64,000 nt of DNA from Dokdonella_A soli (GCF_039523175.1 NZ_BAAAEU010000001.1:1-64000); one strand, 5' to 3'; counted from the stretch's first letter, positions 36,490 to 48,617 are shown. Numbers and translations: made by a program. Notes: generated by a model not told the origin, from the letters alone.

Positions 36490-36798
36490 AGCCACCGCGC
36501 GCTGAACGCGTGGCAGCCCGATGTCGCGATGCGACACGGGTTTGAGCGATAATGGCGGGCCCTGTTCACCCGCCCGCTTTCCCGCGTAGGGTCTGGACAA
36601 GTCGTCGTCCCGGCGCAAGCTTGAACCCGGCGTCTCGGCAATCGCCCGCAGACGCTGGACGACCAGCCTCGCTGTCGTAAGGCTCGTTCGGCTTGCCCCG
36701 GAACGGCGAGAGAAGACTTTCTCGCCCTACTGCGAGCGCAGGATCGCGCGTCAACGCGATCCGCCAGCGAACGCCCGCCAGCCAGCAAGGAGATTCAG
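36490..36798. other. Intergenic region hflD-acnA
   Basis: No gene is supported here. The main content is a degenerate MITE copy (36587-36729). The acnA ribosome-binding site (AAGGAG at 36787-36792) closes the stretch. The promoter of acnA probably lies within or beside the element, but I cannot place it confidently. Confidence 0.5.
36587..36729. repeat. Degenerate second copy of the MITE
   Basis: The left part TAGGGTCTGGACAAGTCGTC followed by GTCCCGGCGCAAGC aligns with the left end of the 9237 element. The right part CGGCTTGCCCCGGAACGGCG and the terminal CCCTA align with its right end. Many substitutions and about 20 extra bases indicate an old insertion. It lies directly upstream of acnA and could have supplied promoter or terminator sequences. 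Confidence 0.5.
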
Positions 36799-39546
<2,748 letters not shown>

Positions 39547-39576
39547 CAGCGGAACATCGGCACCGTTAGGTTCACG

Positions 39577-39601
39577 GGACGGCGCGGTCATCGCGCCGTC
39601 C
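39577..39601. terminator. Hairpin terminator between acnA and a lipoprotein gene
   Basis: GGACGGCGCG, loop GTCAT, CGCGCCGTCC: a perfect 10-bp GC stem followed by TGCTTT. It lies between the convergent acnA and the minus-strand lipoprotein gene. The T tract is weak, so termination strength is uncertain. Confidence 0.6.
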
Positions 39602-39630
39602 TGCTTTCATGGCGTCACAGACGATGTTCG

Positions 39631-40056
39631 CTAGGGCTTCTGCTCCCAGCTCGCGTTGTAGCAGCGCCAGGCACCGCGTTCGCGGCGCCAGCCGGTGACG
39701 AAATGCAGGGTCGTGCTGCGCTCCGCGAACCAGCGGCCGGACGCATCGGTCAGCGTCACATCAAAGCGCGCCGTCGCACGCTCGCCGGACATGTCCACAT
39801 CGATGCCGCCCAGCCGCACGCCGATGCTCCGGTTCGCGAGCAGTTGCATACGCAGCAGATTCGCGAGCTGGGCCCGATCGACCTCGCCGGTGTTGCCGGC
39901 AAAGTCGTCACTGACGCGCGCGAGCACATCGGCACTCTGATGCGCTTCGGTTGCGCGGCTGATTTCCATGATCGCGGCGCGGACCGCATCCGCGTCGGAT
40001 TGCCGCGCGCACGCGGCGACGAAGATCGAGCAGGCGAGCGTCGTCCACCAGCGCAT
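39631..40056 (-). CDS. NTF2-like putative lipoprotein
   Basis: A 141-residue protein from the ATG at 40056, chosen because GGAGGG precedes it and a lipoprotein signal follows (MRWWTTLACSIFVAAC, Cys16). The mature part has a SnoaL/NTF2-like pattern: AIMEISRATEAHQSADVLARV near the N-terminus and the terminal strand WRRERGAWRCYNASW. Function unknown. It is inserted between rpfA and rpfB on the opposite strand. Confidence 0.75.
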   Translation of the reverse strand: MRWWTTLACSIFVAACARQSDADAVRAAIMEISRATEAHQSADVLARVSDDFAGNTGEVDRAQLANLLRMQLLANRSIGVRLGGIDVDMSGERATARFDVTLTDASGRWFAERSTTLHFVTGWRRERGAWRCYNASWEQKP

Positions 40057-40260
40057 CTCGCAAACCCTCCGATACGGAATGTCAACGCTGCAATGCGGCT
40101 TGCCGCTTGTTCCGGCGTTATGCTGCAATCGCGCGAGACTTGGCACCGCGGAGCGTAACGCAGATGGCTCCGCTGGCGCTGGCCCGGTTTGTGCGTGCAC
40201 GCCGGACGTTCGGCCGTATCAAGCATGCCGCGTGCAGCCGCGGCGGACCACGGAGGAAGA

Positions 40261-41952
40261 ATGGCGATCGAAGAGCGACCCTGGCTGGCAAACTATCCGA
40301 AGGGCATTCCGGCACAGATTGACCCTGGCCAATACCGCTCCGTCGCTGCGCTGCTCGAGGAATGCTGCGACCGCTTTCGCCACCGACCCGCCTTCACGAA
40401 CATGGGTCGCAGCATTACCTACGGCGATCTCGACAGGCTCAGCGCGACGTTCGCGGCCTTCCTGGTCAACGATCTCAAGCTGGCCAAGGGCGATCGTGTC
40501 GCACTGATGCTGCCGAATGTGCTGCAGTATCCGATCGCGATCATGGCCGTGCTGCGCGCCGGCCTGACGGTCGTGAACACGAATCCGATGTATACGCCGC
40601 GCGAGCTGAAGCATCAGCTAGACGACTCCGGCGCGAGTGCGATCGTGGTCCTCGACAACTTCGCGCACACGGTCGCCGAGGTCATCGGCGGTACTTCATG
40701 CAAGCACGTTATCTGCACCGGCATCGGCGACCTGCTCGGCTTCCCGAAGTCGGCGATCACGAATTTTGTCGTGCGTCATGTCAAGAAGATGGTGCCGCCG
40801 TATTCGATCGCGAACACGATCCGCTTCAACGAGGCGCTCGGCCGCGGCACGCGCTCGAAGCTTGGCAAGATCGACGTCAGCCCGGACGATCTGGCATTTC
40901 TGCAATACACCGGCGGCACGACCGGCGTCGCCAAGGGCGCGATGCTGACCCACCGCAACATGGTCGCGAACATGTTGCAGGCATACGCATGGATCGGCCC
41001 GACCATGCGCGAGGGCGAGGAAGTCGTCATCACCGCCTTGCCGCTGTACCACATCTTCGCATTGACCGCGAACTTCCTGGTGTTCGCGAGAGTCGGCGGT
41101 TTCAACCACCTGATCACGAACCCACGAGACATGCCAGGCTTCGTGCGCGAGATCCGGTCGACGGGTTTCACTGCACTGACCGGCGTCAACACCCTGTTCG
41201 CCGGACTGCTCAACACGCCCGGCTTCGACCAAGTCGATTTCTCCAAGCTGCATCTGACTCTTGGCGGTGGCATGGCCGTGCAACGTGCCGTCGCCGATCG
41301 CTGGAAGAGCATGACCGGCTGCACGCTCGCGGAAGCCTACGGATTGACCGAAACCTGTCCCGCGGTCTGCATCAACCCGCTCGACATCCCCGAATACAAC
41401 GGCTCCATCGGCCTGCCGATCCCGTCGACCGACATCAGCATCCGCGACGACGACGGCAACGTGCTCAAGAACGGCGAGACCGGCGAGCTGTGCGTGCGCG
41501 GCCCGCAGGTGATGAAAGGCTACTGGAACCGCCCCGACGAGACCGCCAAGGTGTTGTCATCTGACGGCTGGCTGCGCACCGGCGATATCGCCCGCATCGA
41601 CGAAAAAGGATTCGTCTACATCGTCGACCGCAAGAAGGACATGATCCTGGTATCCGGTTTCAATGTTTATCCGAATGAGATCGAGGATGTCGTCGCGCAG
41701 CTGCCGGGCATCCTCGAGGTCGCTGCGGTCGGCGTGCCGGACGAAAAATCCGGCGAGGCGGTGAAAATCGTCGTGGTCAGGAAGGACCCGAATCTGACCG
41801 AAGAGGCGATCCGCGCGCACTGCAAGGCGAATCTCACCGGCTACAAGCTGCCCAAATACATCGAATTCCGCGATTCACTGCCGAAAACCAATGTCGGCAA
41901 GATCCTGCGTCGCGAATTGCGAGAATCCATGGCTGCCGCCCCAACGCATTAG
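40261..41952 (+). CDS. rpfB: Long-chain acyl-CoA ligase RpfB (FadD)
   Basis: An adenylate-forming fatty-acid CoA ligase that recycles or turns over free fatty acids and the DSF signal. It is 563 residues from the ATG at 40261, preceded by GGAGGA. The AMP-binding signature is YTGGTTGVAKGAMLTHRN, followed by EAYGLTETCPAVC and the C-terminal hinge GWLRTGDIARIDEKGFVYI. Assignment as rpfB rests on its position between aconitase and rpfF on the same strand, as in Xanthomonas. It could equally be annotated fadD. Confidence 0.93.
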   Translation: MAIEERPWLANYPKGIPAQIDPGQYRSVAALLEECCDRFRHRPAFTNMGRSITYGDLDRLSATFAAFLVNDLKLAKGDRVALMLPNVLQYPIAIMAVLRAGLTVVNTNPMYTPRELKHQLDDSGASAIVVLDNFAHTVAEVIGGTSCKHVICTGIGDLLGFPKSAITNFVVRHVKKMVPPYSIANTIRFNEALGRGTRSKLGKIDVSPDDLAFLQYTGGTTGVAKGAMLTHRNMVANMLQAYAWIGPTMREGEEVVITALPLYHIFALTANFLVFARVGGFNHLITNPRDMPGFVREIRSTGFTALTGVNTLFAGLLNTPGFDQVDFSKLHLTLGGGMAVQRAVADRWKSMTGCTLAEAYGLTETCPAVCINPLDIPEYNGSIGLPIPSTDISIRDDDGNVLKNGETGELCVRGPQVMKGYWNRPDETAKVLSSDGWLRTGDIARIDEKGFVYIVDRKKDMILVSGFNVYPNEIEDVVAQLPGILEVAAVGVPDEKSGEAVKIVVVRKDPNLTEEAIRAHCKANLTGYKLPKYIEFRDSLPKTNVGKILRRELRESMAAAPTH

Positions 41953-41989
41953 CCGGCGGCGTCCGCCATTGGTGCGGCACCGCATGGCA

Positions 41990-42337
41990 TCAGGTTGAAT
42001 AAGGCTCGAGCCGGTCCGCGTAGCCGCCGAGCAGGTTCCAGAGCGGCACTTCCTTGTTTTCCGGGATCCGCGCATAGGCGAACCCGAGCCGGTCGTCGGT
42101 CACGCGAGCGAGCCGCGCCTCGACATGGATGTCGAGCGAGTCGCCGATCAGCATATCCAGCGCAAAGACGTCGCCGACCGCGCCGCTCCAGTTGTCCGGC
42201 TTTCCGACCAGCACACCGGTTGCGGAGATATCCTCGATCTCGCTGCTCCACGCGTTGTGGCCGCTGCTGATGAATACCGCCGAACGGATCGACATGCGTG
42301 CGGAGCGAAGGCCGCTTTTGTTTGCCTGGTTTGTCAT
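41990..42337 (-). CDS. PilZ-domain protein inside the rpf locus
   Basis: A 115-residue single-domain protein. Spaced arginines near the N-terminus (SGLRSARMSIRSAVFI) and the EIEDISATGVLVGKP motif match the PilZ c-di-GMP-binding pattern (R-rich switch, then D/N-x-S-x2-G). The start at 42337 (second of two ATGs) has GAGGG at good spacing. It lies on the opposite strand between rpfB and rpfF, convergent with rpfB and divergent from rpfF. A c-di-GMP receptor here would be a natural partner of RpfG, whose HD-GYP domain degrades c-di-GMP; that link is inference. In the Xanthomonas locus I recall no PilZ gene at this position. Confidence 0.82.
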   Translation of the reverse strand: MTNQANKSGLRSARMSIRSAVFISSGHNAWSSEIEDISATGVLVGKPDNWSGAVGDVFALDMLIGDSLDIHVEARLARVTDDRLGFAYARIPENKEVPLWNLLGGYADRLEPYST

Positions 42338-42454
42338 CATTTCCCTCAGAACTCCGCCCCCATGCAAGATCCAGACCCCGCATTATTGCGGAATCGCGGC
42401 ATGCCGGATATTCCCGATTAACTTCTTAACACATAAATCGCCGTATGGTCATAT

Positions 42455-42471
42455 TTGACGCAAATTGTCAA
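42455..42471. promoter_or_regulatory. Inverted repeat upstream of rpfF
   Basis: TTGAC at 42455-42459 and GTCAA at 42467-42471 form an inverted repeat with a 7-base spacer, in the AT-rich intergenic region between the divergent PilZ and rpfF starts. The region also offers TTGACG and TTGTCA as -35-like hexamers, but no well-spaced -10 was found for either gene. It is a candidate operator or promoter region only. Confidence 0.35.
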
Positions 42472-42592
42472 TGACCGGTGATGCTTGCGTTAGACTGCCC
42501 CGGATCGTCCCGTTCCGGGGAGCACTGGGGTGCAGAGCGTTTGCCGCTCGGCTTACGATCAACGAGCGGTGTCCTGTCCTGAGGTACAAGCC

Positions 42593-43522
42593 ATGACCGC
42601 CGTCGAAATGTTGCATCGTAACCACGACTATCGCCTGCTGCGCACGATTGAGGATCCAGTCGCGAATGCACATTGGTGCTTCATGCATGCGCATCGTCTT
42701 CCGCGCGACACCGGATATCGCGCCTGCTTTTCCGTCGCCTTGATGAAGGAAATGCGCGACTTCCTCAAGCGCACATCCGACCATCTCACGCTGAGTTCCA
42801 CCAATGCCGATGCCAACCTGACGCATGTGGTCATGGCATCCGACGCAAATGTTTACAATCTTGGTGGCGATCTGGAGCTTTTCTGCAGGCTGATCCGCGA
42901 GCGCAATCGCGAGCACCTGCTCGCCTATGCGCGCCTGTGCGTGGAAGGCGTCCTTGAGATCCATGCCGGGTTGAACCGCAACGTGCATACCGTGGCCCTG
43001 GTGCAGGGCGACGCGCTCGGCGGTGGCCTCGAACTCGCCCTGTCCTGCCAGACGGTAGTTGCGGAGAGCGGCGTCGGCATGGGCTTCCCGGAAGTCCTGT
43101 TCGACCTGTTCCCCGGCATGGGCGCTTACTCGTTCCTCCGCCAGCGCGTCAGCCCGCGCTTTGCCGAGGAGATGATGCTGAATGGAACGATCTACTCCAG
43201 CGACGAACTGCACCGGCTGGGCCTCGTCGATGTGCTCGTGCCCAAGGGAGAAGGGGTGCAGGCCGTGCACAACCTGATTCGCCGAAACCAGCGCATCCCG
43301 CATGCGCGCACCGCGTTGAACCGCCTGCGCCAGATCGGCAATGCGGTGACGCTCGCTGAATTGATGCAGATCACTGAGATTTGGGTCGATACCGCGATGC
43401 AGCTCGGCGAGAAGTCGCTGCGCACGATGGAACGCCTCGTTCGCGCCCAGCAGAAGCGTCCGGCTGCGGTGGAAGACACGGATGCCGCGGTAGCACCGAT
43501 TGCGAACGTTGCCGCACGTTGA
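42593..43522 (+). CDS. rpfF: DSF synthase RpfF
   Basis: A crotonase-fold enzyme that makes the diffusible signal factor cis-11-methyl-2-dodecenoic acid and relatives from acyl-ACP (thioesterase plus dehydratase). It is 309 residues. The two catalytic glutamates are Glu147 in DALGGGLELALSC and Glu167 in GMGFPEVLFDLFP, 20 residues apart as in Xanthomonas RpfF (141/161). The start at 42593 follows GAGG. It converges on rpfC, whose receptor domain also restrains RpfF by direct binding in Xanthomonas. Confidence 0.96.
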   Translation: MTAVEMLHRNHDYRLLRTIEDPVANAHWCFMHAHRLPRDTGYRACFSVALMKEMRDFLKRTSDHLTLSSTNADANLTHVVMASDANVYNLGGDLELFCRLIRERNREHLLAYARLCVEGVLEIHAGLNRNVHTVALVQGDALGGGLELALSCQTVVAESGVGMGFPEVLFDLFPGMGAYSFLRQRVSPRFAEEMMLNGTIYSSDELHRLGLVDVLVPKGEGVQAVHNLIRRNQRIPHARTALNRLRQIGNAVTLAELMQITEIWVDTAMQLGEKSLRTMERLVRAQQKRPAAVEDTDAAVAPIANVAAR

Positions 43523-43539
43523 CGGGGGTCACACCCCCG
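43523..43539. terminator. Small hairpin between convergent rpfF and rpfC
   Basis: CGGGGGT, loop CAC, ACCCCCG begins at the base after the rpfF stop codon. It is a 7-bp GC stem without a T tract. It may terminate or protect the rpfF transcript; rpfC ends 25 bases further on the other strand. Confidence 0.4.
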
Positions 43540-43563
43540 GGATACAGGACTTGCGAGGCCGGA

Positions 43564-45726
43564 TCATCCGATTCGATCCGGCCCGCTGTCGAGCTTCTCT
43601 CCTGGCAGTGAGTCCCTGAGCGCCAACCGCGTCGCCTCCAGCTGCTCGCGCAATTGTCGGACGCGCGCCTGCCACTCCCGCGGAAGCTGCCAGTTGCCCA
43701 GCTTCATGGTCTCCGACGCTGCGCCTGCGAGGCGCGAAGCGCCTACGTTTCCGGCCACGCCTTTCAGCGCGTGGCACTGGTCGCGGAACATGTCCCATTG
43801 CGCCGTCGCACCGCTGCGCTCGAGATCGCTGATCGTCTTCAATGCATCGCGCAGGCATTCGCCGACGAACAAGTCGACGAATCCTGGACCGAGCTGAAGC
43901 TCGGCCAGCTCTTCGAGGACTTGACGGGAGATAACCGATTCGGCGTCTCTGGAAGGAACACCTGAGCAGGTACTCGATTGGAGTACCTGCACTTCGGAAT
44001 CCGCGCGAGCAAGCGTCAAATCCGCCAAAGCCTCCAGCAGTCGATTCAACGCAATCGGCTTGGTCAGGAAATTGCGTGCTCCAGCCATTTCACAGGCACG
44101 CATCGTCGTCGCGGTAGCGTCCGCACTAAGCACGATGAAAGGAGTCAGCTCGCGGCCCGCCTGCATGACCCTGACCTGCTTGAGCACGTCCAGACCACTG
44201 ATGCCCGGCATGTGCAGATCGATGATCACGGCATCGAAACTCTCGGCTTCGAGTGCCGAAAACACTTCCTCGCCGCTGCGGACCGTGCGGGCGCTGTGCC
44301 CGGCCTTTTCCAACAAGCGGCAGAGCACAGTGATGTTGGCCGGCTGGTCGTCCGCGATCAGTACGCGCAGCGGTTTGACGCGTGCGCGATGCCGCACGAA
44401 CGGATCGTCGAACGGAATGACATTTTCGCCGGCGCGTTGCACATAAGCCTTTTCCGAGGCCGCCGCGTTCACCCTGAACGGGATTTCCGCCCAGAAATGC
44501 GTCCCCACGCCCTCCGTGCTCTCGAAGCCGATCCTGCCGCCGAGCAGTTCGGTCAGCGATTTCGCGATCGTCGTACCGAGGCCGGTTCCGCCGAAGCGCC
44601 GGCCATGGCCTGTGTCAGCCTGCTCGAAGGCCTTGAATATGCGCTGCTGGGCTTCAGCCGGGATGCCGATGCCGGTATCGCGCACCGAAAACATCAGCAC
44701 GGCCGCGTCGTTCGCTTCCGTGCGGGTCCGCTCAACGTGGACGCACACACTGCCCCGCTCGGTGAACTTGATCGCATTGGAAATCAGGTTCATCAGTATC
44801 TGGCGCAGATGATCGCCGTCGCCGTGCAGGCCGGTCGGCACGTTCCCTTCGACGTCGATATCGAAAGCGATGTCCTTGCTGGCCGCCACCGGCTGCAGCA
44901 TGACGTGGATACCATCGAGGATGTCCGTCAGCCGGAAATCCAGTTCGGCGCGTTTGAGCTTGCCGACCTCGATCGCCGAAATGTCGAGCACGTCTTCGAC
45001 CAGCGCGAGCAGCGCTCTGGCCGAAGCGCGAATGACGTCCGCACATTCGCGCTGCTCCGACGTAAGCCGGGTCGTCGACAGCAGCTCCGACATGCCGACG
45101 ACGCCGTTCAGCGGCGTGCGGAACTCGTGGCTCATGTTCGCCAGGAACGTGCTCTTGGCCTCGTTGGCGCGGCGTGCGTCCTCGGTGGCCCGGGTCAACG
45201 CGCGCAGCAATGAGGTCAGGTAAGCCGGGATCGCCATCAGGCCCACCAGCAGACCCCAGGCCAGCGCCTGGTTCTCCAGCCAGTAAGGCGTCATCGTGAT
45301 GACGGCGAGAAACGAGATGCTGGCCAGCGCCACCGCTATCATCAGATAACGTGTGCCATAGCGCAGACCATTGCCGATGGTCACCCAGAGCAGGAGTACA
45401 TAGACCGGCGCCAGACGCCCGCCCATCAGGTGCATCGCGGCGCCCATCATCGTGTAGTCGACAAGCATTCCGGCGATGCGGCGTGCGCGCGATACGCCGG
45501 GCCACATTGCTATTGCCGCCAGGATCGCCGAACCGGCCACGGATTCGACGGCAACGAACACGAAGACCATGCGCAGGGCCGCATCATGGAACCCGGCGAT
45601 ACTGCCTACGCCGAACAGGTAGACGAGAACGATGCCGAGGATTCCGAGGCGGATGATCGCCTGCTCGTGCTCGCTGTCGGGCCGCTTCGCGTAACGCGCC
45701 TTGAGGCTGGCAAGGGCGGAATTCAT
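43564..45726 (-). CDS. rpfC: DSF sensor hybrid histidine kinase RpfC
   Basis: Inner-membrane receptor for the DSF signal that passes phosphate to RpfG. The 720-residue protein has about five transmembrane helices within residues 25-175. The dimerisation domain has His200 in FLANMSHEFRTPLNG, and the ATPase motifs are NLISNAIKFTE, RDTGIGIP and GTGLGTTIAKSL. The receiver domain has Asp503 in VIIDLHMPG, and the C-terminal Hpt domain has His652 in QCHALKGVAGNVG. This is the full RpfC architecture. It lies 35 bp downstream of rpfG on the same strand, so rpfG-rpfC form an operon converging on rpfF. Confidence 0.96.
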   Translation of the reverse strand: MNSALASLKARYAKRPDSEHEQAIIRLGILGIVLVYLFGVGSIAGFHDAALRMVFVFVAVESVAGSAILAAIAMWPGVSRARRIAGMLVDYTMMGAAMHLMGGRLAPVYVLLLWVTIGNGLRYGTRYLMIAVALASISFLAVITMTPYWLENQALAWGLLVGLMAIPAYLTSLLRALTRATEDARRANEAKSTFLANMSHEFRTPLNGVVGMSELLSTTRLTSEQRECADVIRASARALLALVEDVLDISAIEVGKLKRAELDFRLTDILDGIHVMLQPVAASKDIAFDIDVEGNVPTGLHGDGDHLRQILMNLISNAIKFTERGSVCVHVERTRTEANDAAVLMFSVRDTGIGIPAEAQQRIFKAFEQADTGHGRRFGGTGLGTTIAKSLTELLGGRIGFESTEGVGTHFWAEIPFRVNAAASEKAYVQRAGENVIPFDDPFVRHRARVKPLRVLIADDQPANITVLCRLLEKAGHSARTVRSGEEVFSALEAESFDAVIIDLHMPGISGLDVLKQVRVMQAGRELTPFIVLSADATATTMRACEMAGARNFLTKPIALNRLLEALADLTLARADSEVQVLQSSTCSGVPSRDAESVISRQVLEELAELQLGPGFVDLFVGECLRDALKTISDLERSGATAQWDMFRDQCHALKGVAGNVGASRLAGAASETMKLGNWQLPREWQARVRQLREQLEATRLALRDSLPGEKLDSGPDRIG

Positions 45727-45761
45727 TGTCTCAATCCACGATGGGCCCGGAGCCCGCCGGA

Positions 45762-46814
45762 TCAGACACCGAGACTCGGCGGCGCCAATCTGGCGTGCAG
45801 GATTTCGAGAATACGCGTTTGATTGGCAAGTAGGGCATCTACGCAGGATGGATCAAAAAGCGTGCCACTGTTGGCCTTAAGGTAGTCGAAGGCCTCTTCC
45901 GGGGACCAGGCATGCTTGTAGGGCCGCTCCGACGTCAGCGCATCGAATACATCGGCGACCGCGACGATGCGCGCCGGAAGCGGAATCTCTTCGCCCTTGA
46001 GACCGTCCGGATAGCCACTGCCATCCCAGCGCTCGTGGTGACGCAAAGCGATCAGGGCGCCCATCTGCACGAAACGGCTCGGGCTGTCGCGCAGGATCTC
46101 GTAGCCGATCAGCGGATGCCGGCGCATGGCCGAGAATTCCTCTTCGGTCAGGCTGCCACGCTTGAGCAGGATCGCGTCGGGAACACCGATCTTGCCGATA
46201 TCGTGCAGCGGCGCGGCCGAGGTCAGGGTGCGGACGTCCTCGTCGGCCATGCCCATGGCTTCGGCAAGGACCTCGGCGTAGTGCGACATCCGCAGCAGGT
46301 GAATGCCCGTGCCGAGGTCGCGGTATTCGATCGCCTTGGCCAACCGGTACAGGGTTTCGCGCTCGCGTTGCTCGACCTCGTGCAAGCCCTCCAGGACCCG
46401 TTCCTCGAGCGAACGCGCGCGTTCCTTGATCGATTCGCCCTGCTGGCGCAGTTGCAGAAGGTTCTTGCAGCGCGTGCGCAATTCGCGCGGCCGTACCGGC
46501 TTGACCAGGAAATCAATGACCCCGGCCTCGAGCGCGGCCTGCCGCACGGGCTCGTCGCCGACCACGCTGATCAGCACGATCGGCACGTCACGGCGTGACA
46601 GTGAGCGTCGGAACCGGCGCGCGAACTCAAGGCCGTCCATCTCGGGCATGCGGTAGTCGAGCAGCACGAGATCCGCGACGTTACCCTCGGACCAGCGCAG
46701 TGCTTCGACGGGATTCCCGAAATCGGTCGCGTGAATGCCAGGCCCGATCGCCTCGACGACATGCCGGAGCATCGTCCTCGCGGAAGGCTGGTCGTCGACG
46801 ATCAGTACATTCAC
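45762..46814 (-). CDS. rpfG: Response regulator / HD-GYP phosphodiesterase RpfG
   Basis: Cytosolic output of DSF sensing: an N-terminal receiver controls a C-terminal HD-GYP domain that hydrolyses c-di-GMP. It is 350 residues from the GTG at 46814 (preceded by GGAGA), which starts right at the receiver (NVLIVDDQPSARTM). Phospho-acceptor Asp53 lies in VLLDYRMPEMDG. His204/Asp205 are in PLHDIGKIGVPD, and the GYP signature is HHERWDGSGYPDGLKG. The open frame extends 43 codons upstream, but those residues are unlike the family. The rpfH gene found between rpfG and rpfC in X. campestris is absent. Confidence 0.96.
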   Translation of the reverse strand: MNVLIVDDQPSARTMLRHVVEAIGPGIHATDFGNPVEALRWSEGNVADLVLLDYRMPEMDGLEFARRFRRSLSRRDVPIVLISVVGDEPVRQAALEAGVIDFLVKPVRPRELRTRCKNLLQLRQQGESIKERARSLEERVLEGLHEVEQRERETLYRLAKAIEYRDLGTGIHLLRMSHYAEVLAEAMGMADEDVRTLTSAAPLHDIGKIGVPDAILLKRGSLTEEEFSAMRRHPLIGYEILRDSPSRFVQMGALIALRHHERWDGSGYPDGLKGEEIPLPARIVAVADVFDALTSERPYKHAWSPEEAFDYLKANSGTLFDPSCVDALLANQTRILEILHARLAPPSLGV

Positions 46815-47063
46815 GCAAACTCTCCGCAATGGGCGCAGGTCGGGCGATCCATTCGCGACGATCCGTCGACACATCGCCCGCTGGCGACGCACCGGAAAGT
46901 GGCGCAGAAACGGCTGCGCAGCCGGCACCGAGTTCGCTGCCATTAGGCTAGCACACCCGTCCGGAACGATCCGGCCTGGCAGGCGCCAGGCTTCGGAACT
47001 GCCGCGCAGCTCACACCGCGAGAATTTCGCGGCGCCCCGTCAAAGTATACAAAGTATTTGAAC

Positions 47064-48617
47064 TCATGCTTGCGGACGCATGTACGGGAACAGCAGGACG
47101 TCGCGGATCGAGGGTACATTCGCGAAAAACATCACCAGGCGGTCGATACCGACGCCGAGACCGCCGGTCGGCGGCATGCCGTACTCGAGCGCGCGGATGT
47201 AGTCGGCATCAAAGTGCATTGCTTCGTCGTCACCCGCATCCTTGGCCTGCACCTGGGCGAGGAAACGCCGGGCCTGATCCTCGGGATCGTTGAGCTCGGA
47301 GAATCCGTTGGCCAGTTCCTTTGCGCAGATGAACAGCTCGAAGCGGTCGGTCACTTCAGGATCGGCATCGCTCGCTCGCGCCAGTGGCGAGACTTCGGTC
47401 GGGTACTGGGTGATGAAGGTCGGCTGCACCAGCGTGTGCTCGACGGTCTTCTCGAAGATCTCGAGCAGCAACTTGCCGGCGCCATAGTCGGACTTGATCG
47501 CGATGCCGAGCCGCGTGCAATGTCGAGCCAGCGCGTCGCGGTCGCCGATCTCGTGCCCGCCGATCTCGGGATTGTGATGACGTACGGCCTCGGCCATGGC
47601 CCAGCGCCGAAACGGCGCACCGACGTCGATCTCACAGCCTTCCCAGCTCAGATTCGTTCTGCCGAGCGTCGCCTGCGCGGTCTCACGGATCATCGCCTCG
47701 GTCAGGTCCATGACGTCGGTGTAGGTTGCGTAAGCCTGGTACAGCTCGAGCATCGTGAACTCGGGGTTGTGCCGCGTCGACACCCCCTCGTTGCGGAAAT
47801 TGCGGTTGATCTCGTAGACGCGCTCGAAGCCGCCGACGACGAGGCGCTTGAGGTACAGCTCAGGCGCAACTCTCAGGAACATCTGCAGGTCGAGCGCGTT
47901 GTGGTGCGTCACGAACGGCTTCGCGGTCGCGCCTCCCGGAATCGGATGCATCATCGGCGTCTCGACTTCCATGAACCGCCGTGGCGCGGCTTCGAGCCAC
48001 TGCCGGATGTAGCGGATCACCGCCGAGCGCAGTTCGAATACACGCCGCGCTTCCGGCGTCACGATCAGGTCGACATAGCGCTGGCGATAACGCTGCTCGA
48101 CATCGGCGAGGCCGTGCCACTTGTCCGGCAACGGTCGCAGCGACTTGGTCAGGAGGCGCAGCGCCTCCACGCGCACTGACAACTCGCCCGTCTTGGTGCG
48201 CATCAAGGTTCCCGCGGCACCGACGATGTCGCCGACATCCCAACCCTTGAACGCCTCGTAGACGCCCTCGCTGACCGTGCCCTGGTGGATGAACAGCTGG
48301 ATACGCCCGCTGACATCCTGCATCTGCACGAAACTGACCTTGCCCTGCACGCGCTTCAATACGATGCGTCCGGCTACCGCTACGCGGCGTGCAGCAGCGT
48401 CGATCGCTTCCGCGCTCCAGCGCTCCGCATCCGAGAACTCGGCCTGCAGATCGCCGGCAAAAGCGTCGACACTGAAATCGTTCGGGAAGGCGATGCCCTG
48501 TTCGCGCAACGCGCGCAGCTTCTCGCGCCGTTCCGCGATCAATTTGTTCTCGTCAGCGGGCTGTGCAGTGGCCGGGGTCGGGTCGACTGTCCCGGCGGGA
48601 CCGGTGTTGGACGTCAT
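47064..48617 (-). CDS. lysS: Lysyl-tRNA synthetase (class II)
   Basis: Charges tRNA-Lys. It is 517 residues with an N-terminal OB fold (VAVAGRIVLKRVQGKVSFVQ) for anticodon recognition. The class II core has motif 2 RNEGVSTRHNPEFTMLELYQ and motif 3 GLGVGIDRLVMFF, and the protein ends LLFPYMRPQA. The start at 48617 begins with a Pro/Ala-rich tail typical of lineage-specific N-termini. The lysS-prfB pairing next to rpfG is as in Xanthomonas, but a secreted-protein gene on the other strand separates the two here. Confidence 0.96.
   Translation of the reverse strand: MTSNTGPAGTVDPTPATAQPADENKLIAERREKLRALREQGIAFPNDFSVDAFAGDLQAEFSDAERWSAEAIDAAARRVAVAGRIVLKRVQGKVSFVQMQDVSGRIQLFIHQGTVSEGVYEAFKGWDVGDIVGAAGTLMRTKTGELSVRVEALRLLTKSLRPLPDKWHGLADVEQRYRQRYVDLIVTPEARRVFELRSAVIRYIRQWLEAAPRRFMEVETPMMHPIPGGATAKPFVTHHNALDLQMFLRVAPELYLKRLVVGGFERVYEINRNFRNEGVSTRHNPEFTMLELYQAYATYTDVMDLTEAMIRETAQATLGRTNLSWEGCEIDVGAPFRRWAMAEAVRHHNPEIGGHEIGDRDALARHCTRLGIAIKSDYGAGKLLLEIFEKTVEHTLVQPTFITQYPTEVSPLARASDADPEVTDRFELFICAKELANGFSELNDPEDQARRFLAQVQAKDAGDDEAMHFDADYIRALEYGMPPTGGLGVGIDRLVMFFANVPSIRDVLLFPYMRPQA

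Noticed and set aside
34812..36788. 658-codon minus-strand frame opposite mnmA and hflD
   Set aside because: Low-complexity Arg/Ser/Ala composition, spanning two real genes and an intergenic region; a shadow frame.
46950..47063. TATACT near 47050 as an rpfG promoter
   Set aside because: A -10-like TATACT exists on the minus strand after lysS... but its position lies downstream of the rpfG start on that strand and there is no matching -35, so it cannot be assigned.
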